Shown here: positions 1-7,827 of the stretch, one piece after another | How the letters are laid out: every line of letters starts with the position of its first letter | Numbering within the stretch: the first letter of the stretch is position 1 | Assembly: GCA_034422875.1 (NCBI GenBank) | Contig: DAOUJI010000031.1 | Coordinates: 1-64,000, forward strand | Direction: 5' to 3' | Length of the DNA stretch: 64,000 nucleotides | Origin: DAOUJI01 sp034422875 | GTDB lineage: Bacteria > Chloroflexota > Dehalococcoidia > Lucifugimonadales > JAGWBF01 | The notes under the pieces: generated by a model | What the model was told of the DNA's origin: nothing | Database searches by the model: none | What the model saw: only the letters and a program-made list of their open reading frames with translations | Position numbers and translations under genes: made by a program

Positions 1-394
1 GGGTTGCGTATTCATCCGACGCAGCAAAGACGAAGGCGTGGACGCGGGGTGGGTGGTCGGGCAGATAGTGGCGGACGGTATGGCCAGAGTCGTGGCCCAC
101 GATGACGGCCTCGAAGCGGGTGGACATTAGCCGCGCCAACTGTGGATGGGACCGGTAGAGGTCCTCTTCCGACTCTTCAGCCTCCCCTCGGGCCAGGATG
201 GTTCGGCCGGGTTCCAGGGGCGCTGTGGTGACGCCGGAAACCACCGCGTAAAGCCCGGAGGCGCTCTCACCATCGGAGTTCCTGGACTCGGTCCTGACCA
301 GACCTCCCAGGGGTGGGGAGTCGTAGAGGGTATAGCACTGAGCAGTAAACTGGTGGGTGCTGGACTCCACGACCTCGCCTATTCGTCTCCTCAC
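1..394 (-). CDS. HAS-barrel (HerA-associated) protein, 3' end outside window
   Basis: Reading the minus strand from a GTG at 394 gives an open frame that runs off the window edge. It begins VRRRIGEVVESSTHQFTAQC and continues through GLYAVVSGVTTAPLEPG and SHPQLARLMSTRFEAVIVG. This pattern of short beta strands matches the HAS-barrel domain at the N terminus of HerA helicases, or its stand-alone form, which clamps onto NurA. An AGGTGG ribosome site precedes two adjacent GTG codons (397 and 394), and the nurA stop lies about 30 bases upstream, so the two are probably co-transcribed. Whether an ATPase domain follows cannot be seen. Family assignment is by recognition only. Confidence 0.75.
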   Translation of the reverse strand, partial: MRRRIGEVVESSTHQFTAQCYTLYDSPPLGGLVRTESRNSDGESASGLYAVVSGVTTAPLEPGRTILARGEAEESEEDLYRSHPQLARLMSTRFEAVIVGHDSGHTVRHYLPDHPPRVHAFVFAASDEYAT

Positions 395-423
395 CACCGC
401 CGCCACCTAAGAGTACACATGCC

Positions 424-1632
424 TTACAGGGAACGCACCCGCTTGGACAATGCTTTTTCGGATGTGTACACGGGGAGGTCGGCTCCTTCCAGAGCGCCTT
501 CGACGAGACGTCGGAAGGCATGCCGGTCGGCGCCGGTGACCACCGCTTGCTCGTGGGCCTCGGCGATGGCCACGGGATATCCGAGCCCCTTCTTACACTG
601 GTCCATGAGAAGCCCGTGGGCCAGGTCTACCAGGGCCGGGTCGTCAGCCACCCATCCTGGGACTTCTATCCGAGCGATCTCATCTCCTGTGTTGAGATAG
701 AAGAAGTTGACTTCATGGTCGCCATAGTAGTCCCTGGACACTGACGAGCAGGTGTAGAAGACACTGGACCGCTCTCCGGGCCTCAGCAGGGTCTCAAACA
801 GGTCTCTGTCCAGGAAACCCTGCACCAGATTGCATGGGGAAGTCCCCGAGCGATGGGCACTGCACATGTTGCTGCAGCTACCCAGGTCGAATGGGCATAT
901 GGACAGACGCAGCGAGTTGACCACTTCCGTGGTCTGGGGGAGGCTGATATAGGCAGCCACGGCCAAAGGACGAGCCGAGTGGGGCCTCATACGGTCCAGG
1001 GCTGGCAGCAGACCCTCAACGATGATGCGGTCCCTTACAAAAGGCTGATGGCCTCTTCCGGCCAGGCCCCACATTATCAAGGAGCCGTCGACCAAAGCCA
1101 GGGTAGGGAGGTTGGAAGCGGACTCCTCAACCAGGTCGGCCAGGCCGGAAACCTCGTCCACGGTGCGTTTCAGGCCGAGAATCTGCCCCTCCATGGCCAC
1201 TGTGTCCTTGACGCTGGGGTCCCGGCTGGTCAGGTACAGGTCTTCATCACCAAAATATAGGCGCGGCTTGCTGAAAAGCAAGGCGTCGGACTCGGGGCCA
1301 TAGGTCAGCAGACAGCCTCCGATGTTGATGAGGCAGCATCTCACGGGCAAGTGACGGTCGACATCCACATGGGACCCGTCCACCGACGCCACCGCATGGT
1401 CCGTTGGCGCCGGCGGCGCTGGCGCGCGCTCCGCGAAGCCGTTCTTAACTCCCGCGCAGAGAAAGGGGCGGGTCCTGTTGGCCTCCACCTTGCGGCCAAG
1501 CTCTCCGGGGTTGACCTCCATCATCTTTCCTAGGGCTTCGGCCAGCCGCTCCCTACGGTCGTCACCGGATGCGGCTTGAGATAGGGCCAGCCGGTCTATC
1601 TGGTCTACTGTCTGAGTGAGGTCTAAGGCCAT
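424..1632 (-). CDS. nurA: NurA domain nuclease
   Basis: This 402-residue protein has the NurA active-site signature VASVDGSHVDVDRH near residue 82, where the first Asp binds metal, and a second conserved block TLALVDGSLIMW near residue 178. NurA is a Mn-dependent 5'-3' nuclease that acts with the HerA translocase in double-strand break end resection. It is typical of archaea and thermophilic or Chloroflexota bacteria. The HAS-barrel gene follows directly on the same strand, which supports the pairing. A cysteine-bearing segment (CPFDLGSCSNMCSAH) sits in the C-terminal half and might bind metal, but that is inference. The start is ATG; the Shine-Dalgarno is weak. Confidence 0.85.
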   Translation of the reverse strand: MALDLTQTVDQIDRLALSQAASGDDRRERLAEALGKMMEVNPGELGRKVEANRTRPFLCAGVKNGFAERAPAPPAPTDHAVASVDGSHVDVDRHLPVRCCLINIGGCLLTYGPESDALLFSKPRLYFGDEDLYLTSRDPSVKDTVAMEGQILGLKRTVDEVSGLADLVEESASNLPTLALVDGSLIMWGLAGRGHQPFVRDRIIVEGLLPALDRMRPHSARPLAVAAYISLPQTTEVVNSLRLSICPFDLGSCSNMCSAHRSGTSPCNLVQGFLDRDLFETLLRPGERSSVFYTCSSVSRDYYGDHEVNFFYLNTGDEIARIEVPGWVADDPALVDLAHGLLMDQCKKGLGYPVAIAEAHEQAVVTGADRHAFRRLVEGALEGADLPVYTSEKALSKRVRSL

Positions 1633-1681
1633 ATCTATCGGTGGTCGGTGGTCTTCAATGATCGGGAAACGCGGTGGGCCG

Positions 1682-1690
1682 ATTATAGCA
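1682..1690 (-). promoter_or_regulatory. Extended -10 promoter of nurA
   Basis: The minus strand reads TGCTATAAT here, an extended -10 element about 50 bases upstream of the nurA ATG. No convincing -35 hexamer is seen. The same TGCTATAAT appears before the CCA-transferase gene at 46189-46197. Confidence 0.5.
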
Positions 1691-1730
1691 TAGGGGTGTT
1701 TGAAGCAAAGGAGCTTAGAAGTTCGTTCCC

Positions 1731-1760
1731 TTGACCGTCTGATGCGCTTGCTCCTATTAT
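1731..1760 (+). promoter_or_regulatory. Promoter of thiolase/DUF35 operon
   Basis: TTGACC (1731-1736) and TATTAT (1755-1760) are separated by 18 bases, a good sigma-70-type match. It would give a leader of about 35 bases before the ATG at 1802. It also argues against any translation start upstream of 1760. Confidence 0.6.
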
Positions 1761-1801
1761 ACCTGCGGTTGGTCGGGGCAACGCTTCATCGGAGGAGCAG
1801 A

Positions 1802-2983
1802 ATGACGGACCTGAGACGCGCCGCCGCGATAGTGGGCGTCCACGAGCATCCCACCAGATACGCTCCAGACAAGAGCGAGCTGCAGATACAGGGCGAGAGC
1901 GTCATCAAGGCCCTGGAAGATGCCGGGCTCGGCAAGAAGGACGTGGACGGGCTTTTCACCTCGTCCATGGGAGTGCGACTCAGCAGCCTCTCCCTCGCCG
2001 ACTACCTGGACATGGACCCGCTGTACATGGACAACACCACTGTGGGTGGGTCGTCATTCGAGTTCCACGTAGCCCACGCCCTGTCGGCCATCGCCACGGG
2101 CCGAATCAACTGCGCCGTCATCACCTACGGCAGCGTGTCCCGGTCAGGAGGAGTGGCTGTGGGCACGGGCGGGCTTTCCCGGCAGGGCCACTCCATATTG
2201 GAGCCCTCTCCCGACTCTTTCGAGGAGCTGTACGGGCTGACCACCGTAGGTCTGTATGCCCTGGTGGCCCAGAGGCACATGCACGTATACGGCACCAGAC
2301 CGGAACAGTTGGCCGAGGTGTCGGTGGCCATGCGGAAGCACGCTTCCATGAACCCTTACGCTCTCTACCGCAACCCCATCACGGTGGACGACGTGGTGGA
2401 GTCACGGCACGTGTCCCACCCGCTGCATTTGCTGGACTGCTGCGTTATATCCGACGGAGGTGGGGCCGTCGTCATCGCTTCACCGGAAGTGGCGCGGAAC
2501 TGCAAGAAGCCGCCGGTGTGGGTGCTGGGGGTAGGGGAAGCTGCCGGGCATCAGGGAGCCGGCAAAAAGGACCTGACTTACATCGCGGCGAAACAAAGCT
2601 CCGGCCCCGCTTTTGAAATGGCGGGAGTCACCCACGACGACATCGACATGGCAATGGTCTACGACTCCTTCACCATCACGGTGGTGACCACCCTGGAGGA
2701 CCTGGGTTTCTGCAAGAAGGGCGAGGGTGGAGATTTCGTGTCGGGCGGCAGGATTCAACTCGGCGGAGAGTTGCCCCTGAACACCGACGGAGGCGGGCTG
2801 TCGTCTAATCACCCGGGGATGCGGGGCATCTTCCTGCTGATAGAAGCCACCCGCCAACTGCGCCATGAGTTCGAAGGCACAGGAAGGCAGACGCCGGACT
2901 GCAAGTTGGCCCTGTGCCACGGAACGGGCGGAGCCATCGGCTCCAGGCACAGTGGCAGCACCGTCATCCTGGGGAGGGACTAA
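1802..2983 (+). CDS. Thiolase-superfamily protein (SCP-x/acetyl-CoA acetyltransferase-like)
   Basis: The 393-residue protein starts MTDLRRAAAIVGVHE and ends with a thiolase C-terminal block HGTGGAIGSRHSGS. It belongs to the SCP-x-like thiolase group that acts on acyl-CoA or steroid-type substrates together with a DUF35 partner, which follows 3 bases downstream. In the first catalytic block the residue expected to be the nucleophilic Cys lies within TTVGGSSFEF, which has Ser and no Cys. Condensation or thiolysis chemistry may therefore be altered, as in several members of this subgroup. The start is set by GGAGGAG seven bases upstream of ATG 1802. A longer frame from 1700 would begin upstream of the promoter. 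Confidence 0.85.
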   Translation: MTDLRRAAAIVGVHEHPTRYAPDKSELQIQGESVIKALEDAGLGKKDVDGLFTSSMGVRLSSLSLADYLDMDPLYMDNTTVGGSSFEFHVAHALSAIATGRINCAVITYGSVSRSGGVAVGTGGLSRQGHSILEPSPDSFEELYGLTTVGLYALVAQRHMHVYGTRPEQLAEVSVAMRKHASMNPYALYRNPITVDDVVESRHVSHPLHLLDCCVISDGGGAVVIASPEVARNCKKPPVWVLGVGEAAGHQGAGKKDLTYIAAKQSSGPAFEMAGVTHDDIDMAMVYDSFTITVVTTLEDLGFCKKGEGGDFVSGGRIQLGGELPLNTDGGGLSSNHPGMRGIFLLIEATRQLRHEFEGTGRQTPDCKLALCHGTGGAIGSRHSGSTVILGRD

Positions 2984-2986
2984 CTA

Positions 2987-3403
2987 ATGCCAGACTGGAA
3001 GAAACCCTTGCCCAGAATCACCGGCGAGACCAGGCCGTTCTGGGAAGCGTGCAACAAAGGCGATCTGCTGATACAGCGGTGCAACATCTGCGGCGAATAC
3101 CAGCACTATCCGCGGGGGATATGCTCCAGCTGTTGGACCCAGGACATTGAATGGGTCAAGTCCAGCGGTAAGGGGACGGTCTGGAGCTATACGATAACCT
3201 ACCAGAATCGTACCCCCGGATTCGCCGAAGAGGTCCCTTACGTGCTCGCGCTGGTGGAGTTGGAAGAGGGAGTCAAGATGTTCACCAACATCCATGACTG
3301 CGACCCCAGGGACGTGACCATCGGCATGGCAGTGGAAGTGGTGTTCGACCAGGCCACTGACCGCATCAGCGTCCCCTTCTTCCGGCCCGCCGACGGCTCG
3401 TAG
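2987..3403 (+). CDS. DUF35 Zn-ribbon/OB-fold acyl-CoA-associated protein
   Basis: This 138-residue protein has a rubredoxin-like zinc ribbon (CNICGEY, then CSSC about 13 residues on) followed by an OB fold (GTVWSYTITYQNRTPGF and later YVLALVELEEGVKMFT). DUF35 proteins pair with SCP-x-type thiolases; some pairs form a complex that acts on CoA esters during side-chain degradation of sterols or related lipids. The gene begins 3 bases after the thiolase stop, so the two are an operon. The substrate is unknown. Confidence 0.88.
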   Translation: MPDWKKPLPRITGETRPFWEACNKGDLLIQRCNICGEYQHYPRGICSSCWTQDIEWVKSSGKGTVWSYTITYQNRTPGFAEEVPYVLALVELEEGVKMFTNIHDCDPRDVTIGMAVEVVFDQATDRISVPFFRPADGS

Positions 3404-3448
3404 CTTGAGGATGTCGCGCGTTCACCCATCACATTCCAGGAACCTGAT

Positions 3449-3685
3449 ATGCCAGTTGTAGACGTTCGTGAAGCCAAGACCAATTTGTCCCGCCTGCTGG
3501 TCCAAGTCGAGGCCGGGGAGGAAATCGTAATCACCCGTAACGGCAAGCCTGTCGCGAAACTAGTGAGCGTCGGAAAGCGCGGCAGACGACAGTTCGGCTC
3601 TATGAAGGGGCGAATTAAGGTTCCCGACAGTTTCTTCGACCCGTTGCCGGAAGAGGAACTAGCGGCTTGGGAAGGAAACGCTTAG
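3449..3685 (+). CDS. Phd/YefM-family antitoxin, apparently orphan
   Basis: The 78-residue protein MPVVDVREAKTNLSRLLVQV has the Phd/YefM N-terminal DNA-binding fold, including EIVITRNGKPVAKLV, and a C-terminal toxin-neutralising tail (FFDPLPEEELAAWEG). Such antitoxins usually sit directly upstream of a PIN-domain VapC toxin on the same strand. Here only a 13-codon ORF follows, and the next gene is on the opposite strand. The toxin is therefore missing or supplied elsewhere. AGGAA lies 6 bases before the ATG. Confidence 0.8.
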   Translation: MPVVDVREAKTNLSRLLVQVEAGEEIVITRNGKPVAKLVSVGKRGRRQFGSMKGRIKVPDSFFDPLPEEELAAWEGNA

Positions 3686-3733
3686 CAGATGTGGCTCAAT
3701 ATCCCTAAGGAATGGTGTCCCACTGCGTGAGTG

Positions 3734-4090
3734 TCACCCCGATATACTATAAAACTGATTCCTCAAATCGGTCGCTAGCACATCGATGACTTGGGGCAGC
3801 AGCAATCTCAGCTCATGTACTCGGTTTCGACGTGCCACTAACACGACCACTGGCAAAGGCAAACGTTGGGGATTCTGTTGGTATTCGATGCCTCGGTCGG
3901 CAGTGATGAAGGCGTCAAAGACACGGGAAGCCGCCAACTCAAGGAGCTCCCCATTTTTCTTGCCTGCCCAACCCATCCGTTGGACAGTATCTACTTCAAA
4001 CTCTTCCGGAAAGTGACTAACGAGATTTCTTGGTATGGATTCGTCAAGCAGCAGCTTCTTCAGACTGGCCAGTAAGCGCCGACTTTGCAT
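3734..4090 (-). CDS. DUF5615 PIN-like toxin
   Basis: This protein of up to 118 residues contains the DUF5615 signature KKLLLDESIPRNLVSHF and a central DAFITADRGIEYQQN block. These carry the acidic residues of a PIN-like (Mut7-C-type) nuclease fold. DUF5615 proteins are the predicted toxin partners of DUF433 antitoxins, and the DUF433 gene overlaps immediately upstream on the same strand. With the ATG at 4090 the overlap is 47 bases. No ATG, GTG or TTG lies nearer LLLDES, although a CTG does. Toxic activity is inferred from the family. Confidence 0.8.
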   Translation of the reverse strand: MQSRRLLASLKKLLLDESIPRNLVSHFPEEFEVDTVQRMGWAGKKNGELLELAASRVFDAFITADRGIEYQQNPQRLPLPVVVLVARRNRVHELRLLLPQVIDVLATDLRNQFYSISG

Positions 4091-4268
4091 GTTGGAGGAC
4101 TGTCAGCGCTTGCCTGCGGGAGACAGTGGGGTAGTTTTCGAGGAAATCGTCTAGCCGGTCACCTGCTTCCAGGTATTCCATCAGTATTCTCACGGGGACT
4201 CGCGTTCCTGAAAACACCGGTGTCCCACCTAGTATTTCAGGGTCTTTGTCTATGGTCGCATCAGTCAT
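4044..4268 (-). CDS. DUF433 antitoxin
   Basis: The 74-residue protein has the classic DUF433 pattern: DKDPEILGGTPVFSGTRVPV, then LMEYLEAGDRLDDFLENYPT and a helix with AL..LQHAK. DUF433 proteins have a winged helix-turn-helix and pair with DUF5615 toxins, as here. It starts 31 bases after the M16 peptidase stop on the same strand and may ride on that transcript as well as on its own promoter. Confidence 0.85.
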   Translation of the reverse strand: MTDATIDKDPEILGGTPVFSGTRVPVRILMEYLEAGDRLDDFLENYPTVSRRQALTVLQHAKSALTGQSEEAAA

Positions 4269-4299
4269 TGGTCCGTTCCTGGATGAATGGGCAGGTGCC

Positions 4300-5562
4300 C
4301 TATAGCTTGAGAAGGTTGCGGAAGCGCTTGCTGCTCCGGTAGGGGCCGACCAGAGCCAGGGAAAGCTGGTCTTCTTGAATCAGGTCTTCGGCCACCCGGT
4401 CCAAGTCGTCGGTGGTAATGGAATCGAGCAGGTCGACCACTTCGTCGACGGTCCTGACTCCTCCCAAGAGCTTTTCCTGGGCGCCTATCCACATGGTAGT
4501 GGCTCGACTGTCTTCCATTCGCAGCAACATGCGTCCCTTGGTCAGTTCCCGGGCCTTGTTAAGCTCCGTTTCGGGAATCCCTTCTCGGAGACTGGCCAGC
4601 TGTTCCATAATGGCGCCTATCGCGGATTCGCTCTTCTGAGGCTCCACACCGCAGTAGACCGTGAGAGAGCCACAGTCCCGAAACAGGTTGAGGGAACTGT
4701 GAACGTCGTATGCGAGTCCTCTCTTCTCCCGCACCTCGACGAAGAGGCGCGAGCTCATGCCTTCTCCCAGAATCACGTTCAGCAAGCCCAGCGAAAAGCG
4801 GTCGGGGTGCCCCAGCGGTAAGCTATGCACCCCGACGCACAGATGGGCCTGGTCGGTCTTCTTGTATTCATGGCTGATTCTTGGTTCCGACTGCCCGTTG
4901 ACGACGGGATACCAGTCAATTGCGTCACCCTTGGGCCAGGTCCCCATAGTCTCATCAACCATGGTTACGACTTCGTCGTGGGAAACGTTTCCAGCGACTG
5001 CCACAACTGTGTTGGCCGGACTGTATTGGGAGTGCATGTAGTCCACAATCTGGTCGTGCGAGATTCCCCGCACCGAGTCCAACGTGCCGCCCACGTCTCT
5101 TCCCATGGGCTGCTCGGGCCACATGGTCTGGTCCATCAGCAGGTCCAGTTTTGAGGCGGGATTGTCGTAGGTCATGCGCAATTCTTCAAGGATTACGTCC
5201 CGCTCCCTTTCCAGTTCGTCGGCTTCCATCAAAGGGTTGCACATCATGTCCGCTAGAACATTCCACGACGACTCCATATAGGGACGGGCCACCTTGCACC
5301 AATACACCGTCATTTCGCGGTCGGTGCTGGCGTTCAAAACGCCGCCGACGCCCTCAATCGTCTCACTCAACTCGCGTGCGCTGGGCCAGCGTTTAGTCCC
5401 CTTGAACAGGATGTGCTCGAGGAAGTGAGAGGCTCCGGCCATCTCGTCGGTTTCGTACCGGGACCCCGCGCCCACAAATATGGCCATGGATACGGACCGG
5501 GTATGGGACATGGAACTGCTCAACACCGTCAGTCCATTGTCCAGAATAGACCGTTCGTACAT
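4300..5562 (-). CDS. M16-family zinc peptidase (pitrilysin/processing-peptidase type)
   Basis: The 420-residue protein has the inverted zinc motif HFLEH at about residues 47-51, in ASHFLEHILFKGTKRW. A downstream acidic helix, ERERDVILEEL, supplies the third ligand. This is the single-domain-pair length of soluble bacterial M16 peptidases related to the mitochondrial processing peptidase beta subunit. The C-terminal half has the usual VREKRGLAYDVHSS block. ATG 5562 has GAGG five bases upstream and is preferred over the GTG at 5568. The MBL-hydrolase gene lies 29 bases upstream on the same strand. Confidence 0.9.
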   Translation of the reverse strand: MYERSILDNGLTVLSSSMSHTRSVSMAIFVGAGSRYETDEMAGASHFLEHILFKGTKRWPSARELSETIEGVGGVLNASTDREMTVYWCKVARPYMESSWNVLADMMCNPLMEADELERERDVILEELRMTYDNPASKLDLLMDQTMWPEQPMGRDVGGTLDSVRGISHDQIVDYMHSQYSPANTVVAVAGNVSHDEVVTMVDETMGTWPKGDAIDWYPVVNGQSEPRISHEYKKTDQAHLCVGVHSLPLGHPDRFSLGLLNVILGEGMSSRLFVEVREKRGLAYDVHSSLNLFRDCGSLTVYCGVEPQKSESAIGAIMEQLASLREGIPETELNKARELTKGRMLLRMEDSRATTMWIGAQEKLLGGVRTVDEVVDLLDSITTDDLDRVAEDLIQEDQLSLALVGPYRSSKRFRNLLKL

Positions 5563-5591
5563 ACTCACCTCAGTTTGTTAAAGCGGGCGAA

Positions 5592-6239
5592 TCAATCTCG
5601 AAGCCATTGGACGTCTCCGCACAGGTCGGGGTCGTGGGTCCTGGAATCGAAGTCCCGCATCTGGTTTCGGGCGTCCCCAATGGTGGTGTCGTCGCCGCCG
5701 TGGCCTGGGTACACGGCCACAGAGTCGCTTAGGGGCATCAGCTTTTGCTCGATGGAGTGTTTGACCTGCCGGAAGTTGTCCGGTGAGGCCGTCCTACCCG
5801 GACCGCCAGGGAAGAGGGTGTCTCCAGTGAACAGACGGTCTCCGGCCAGTATGCAGACGGCTCCCGGCGTGTGGCCTGGGGTATGAATGATCTGAAGCTT
5901 CAGGTTCCCCACTTCAAGCACGTCTCCGTCTCGAAGGACCATGTCCGGAGCGATTGGAATGGCCTCAGCATCATCAGCGTGGGATGCTATAGGGGCTTGG
6001 GTGGCTGACTTAATTTCTTCCAATCCAGCCGTGTGGTCGCCGTGACGGTGGGTGATGATTATGGATTTTATGCTGGCGTCTCCAAGTTCAGCCAACAACT
6101 TTTCCGGTTCGGCGGGGGTGTCGATGATGACCGCGTCTCCCGTCTCATTGCATCTAATCAAATACCCGTTGTTGCCGATTGGCCCCATCTCGGGCACCTT
6201 ACGGACTTCCATAATCGAGTCTACATAATGTTGCGGCAA
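5592..6239 (-). CDS. MBL-fold hydrolase (glyoxalase II-like)
   Basis: The 215-residue protein contains the metallo-beta-lactamase motif THRHGDH near residue 62, a second His in HTPGHTPGAV, the bridging Asp in LFTGDTLFPGGPGR and the final His in VYPGHGGDDT. This full ligand set fits a dinuclear-metal hydrolase of the glyoxalase II or persulfide-dioxygenase-like clan. The exact substrate cannot be assigned. A TTG at 6239 has GGAG six bases upstream; an internal ATG at 6212 is the alternative. It is probably co-transcribed with the M16 peptidase and divergent from the CorC-type gene. Confidence 0.88.
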   Translation of the reverse strand: MPQHYVDSIMEVRKVPEMGPIGNNGYLIRCNETGDAVIIDTPAEPEKLLAELGDASIKSIIITHRHGDHTAGLEEIKSATQAPIASHADDAEAIPIAPDMVLRDGDVLEVGNLKLQIIHTPGHTPGAVCILAGDRLFTGDTLFPGGPGRTASPDNFRQVKHSIEQKLMPLSDSVAVYPGHGGDDTTIGDARNQMRDFDSRTHDPDLCGDVQWLRD

Positions 6240-6341
6240 ATTCCGCTCCGTCTCCCGATTTCAATCAGTATTATCAATCAAGGTTGGGATATTGACAAGG
6301 AAGCCGATCGTCAAAGTCTCCTGTCTTATTGAAGAACCATC

Positions 6342-6428
6342 GTAGACTTGGTATCCTGTCATGCAGGCGAGACAGTCCAAGTTGACTTACCGACGGCCTC
6401 TGTAGACTTGGAGTAGATCGACGCCTGC
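6342..6428 (+). promoter_or_regulatory. Structured 5' leader with two mutually exclusive folds
   Basis: The leader of the CorC/HlyC gene carries complementary segments that cannot all pair at once. CCAAGT (6377-6382) can pair with ACTTGG at 6346-6351, in a hairpin extended by CTGTC/GACAG (6356-6360 with 6371-6375). It can instead pair with ACTTGG at 6406-6411, in a fold extended by GCAGGCG/CGCCTGC (6363-6369 with 6422-6428). The 10-mer GTAGACTTGG occurs at both 6342 and 6402. GCAGGCG lies in the loop of the first hairpin, so a pseudoknot is also possible. A terminator hairpin follows 22 bases later. No known riboswitch consensus was recognised. The switch role is inference. Confidence 0.55.
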
Positions 6429-6450
6429 CAATGCTGTAGAAGAGAGAGAT

Positions 6451-6503
6451 AGGGCCGGACTGAAAGCCCCGAAGGGGGTTGAGAGTTTGGCCCTTTGTTT
6501 TTT
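6451..6503 (+). terminator. Intrinsic terminator within the leader (attenuator candidate)
   Basis: AGGGCC (6451-6456) pairs with GGCCCT (6489-6494). Inner pairings include ACT/AGT and CCCC(gaa)GGGG, and a T-rich tail TTTGTTTTTT follows directly. No plus-strand gene lies upstream within the preceding 2 kb and the CorC-type ATG is only 34 bases beyond. This terminator most likely attenuates the downstream gene. Confidence 0.65.
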
Positions 6504-6536
6504 GGAAGAAAAGACACTAAAGACGAATCGGAGCCG

Positions 6537-7814
6537 ATGATGTCCGGTATTGAGCTTGCACTAATCCTGGTTTTCCTGTTGATGTCCGCCTTTTTCTCCA
6601 GTTCGGAGTCGGCTTATTTGTCGCTGCAGAAGACTCGAATCGCCCATTTGGTGAGCACGGGCAGGCCGGGAGCCGTCGCCGTGTCCCGAATGGTCAACAG
6701 GCCTGAGCGAATGTTGTCCACGGTGCTCCTTGGAAATAACCTGGTCAATGTGGCTTTCACGTCGCTGGTCACCGTGGTGATCGTTTCCTGGCTGGGTCAA
6801 GGGACGGGCGTGGTCGTGGCCACGGCGGTGGGGACCCTGGCGCTGCTTTTGCTGGGAGAGGTTATACCCAAGACGATGGCAGTACGGAACTCCGAGCGAG
6901 TCGCCTTCATATACGCTACTCCTTTGACCTGGGTGGAGTACCTATTGCTGCCCTTCGTAGAAGCTTTGCACCGGCTCACCGAGGCCATAAATTCACTCAC
7001 GGGCGGCCAGGACGCCAGAGGCGGTTACCTGATAACTGAGGCGGAAGTCAGGACTCTCATAGACATCGGGGAAGAGCAAGGGACACTGGAACCGGCGGAA
7101 GCTGAGATGCTTGAGAAGGTCTTCCACTTCGGAGACAGCCAGGTGCAGGAAGTCATGACACCCCGCACTGAGATAATCTGGGTCTCGCAGGGCGCAACCC
7201 TTCAGGACTTCCTAAAGACCTATTCCAGGCAGACTCACACCAGGTTTCCGGTCTATCACGGGAACTTCGAAAACATCGTGGGAATCGTATCGGTGAAGGA
7301 CCTTCTAAAGACTATGGCCGACACCGGTCTCGGCCCTCAGGCCAGCGTCACCGAAGTGATGCGCTCCGCGATATTCGTGCCGGAGACCAAGCCTGTGGCC
7401 GAACTGTTTTCGGAGCTGCGAGACACTGGCCAGCAAATGGCCATCGTCGTCGACCAGTTCGGAGGCGTAGCCGGCTTGGTCACGTTGAAGCAGTTGATCG
7501 AGGTGATAGTCGGCCGAGTTGGTGAAGAGGGCAGCCCGGCCACAGAGGAGTTCGCCGCCGTAGGTGAAGACCTGTACGAGGTGGACGCAGGCATGGCGAT
7601 CCAGGAGGCGAACGAGGGATTGGGGCTGGGATTGCCCGAGGGAAGCTACCTGACTGTCGCCGGATTCGCGCTAGACCGATTGGGGCACATCCCTGAACAG
7701 GGCGAGGAGTTTTACTTCAACGACCTGCGGCTTGAAATCATCGAGATGCGCAACTTGAAGATTGAGACCGTCAGGATACACCGGGTGAAGGAGTCCGCTG
7801 CGGAGCCGAACTAA
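6537..7814 (+). CDS. CNNM/CorC-HlyC family membrane protein (hemolysin-like)
   Basis: The 425-residue protein has the standard three-part layout. An N-terminal CNNM (DUF21) membrane domain starts ELALILVFLLMSAFFSSSES. A CBS-domain pair follows from about residue 195 (VMTPRTEIIWVS), with the second repeat near EVMRSAIFVPETK. A C-terminal CorC_HlyC FAD-fold-like domain starts near YEVDAGM. Family members are linked to Mg, Co or Na ion export and homeostasis. GGAG precedes the tandem ATGs at 6537 and 6540. A TTG at 6495 lies inside the terminator and is rejected. The leader suggests control by attenuation. Confidence 0.88.
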   Translation: MMSGIELALILVFLLMSAFFSSSESAYLSLQKTRIAHLVSTGRPGAVAVSRMVNRPERMLSTVLLGNNLVNVAFTSLVTVVIVSWLGQGTGVVVATAVGTLALLLLGEVIPKTMAVRNSERVAFIYATPLTWVEYLLLPFVEALHRLTEAINSLTGGQDARGGYLITEAEVRTLIDIGEEQGTLEPAEAEMLEKVFHFGDSQVQEVMTPRTEIIWVSQGATLQDFLKTYSRQTHTRFPVYHGNFENIVGIVSVKDLLKTMADTGLGPQASVTEVMRSAIFVPETKPVAELFSELRDTGQQMAIVVDQFGGVAGLVTLKQLIEVIVGRVGEEGSPATEEFAAVGEDLYEVDAGMAIQEANEGLGLGLPEGSYLTVAGFALDRLGHIPEQGEEFYFNDLRLEIIEMRNLKIETVRIHRVKESAAEPN

Positions 7815-7827
7815 GGTGTCCCCACTT

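Noticed and set aside
6342..6503. Assignment of the CorC leader to a known riboswitch class
   Set aside because: No match to remembered M-box, yybP-ykoY, fluoride or c-di-GMP consensus elements; left as unclassified.
6495..6536. TTG start for the CorC-type gene at 6495
   Set aside because: The codon lies inside the terminator T-tract; GGAG before ATG 6537/6540 is a better site.
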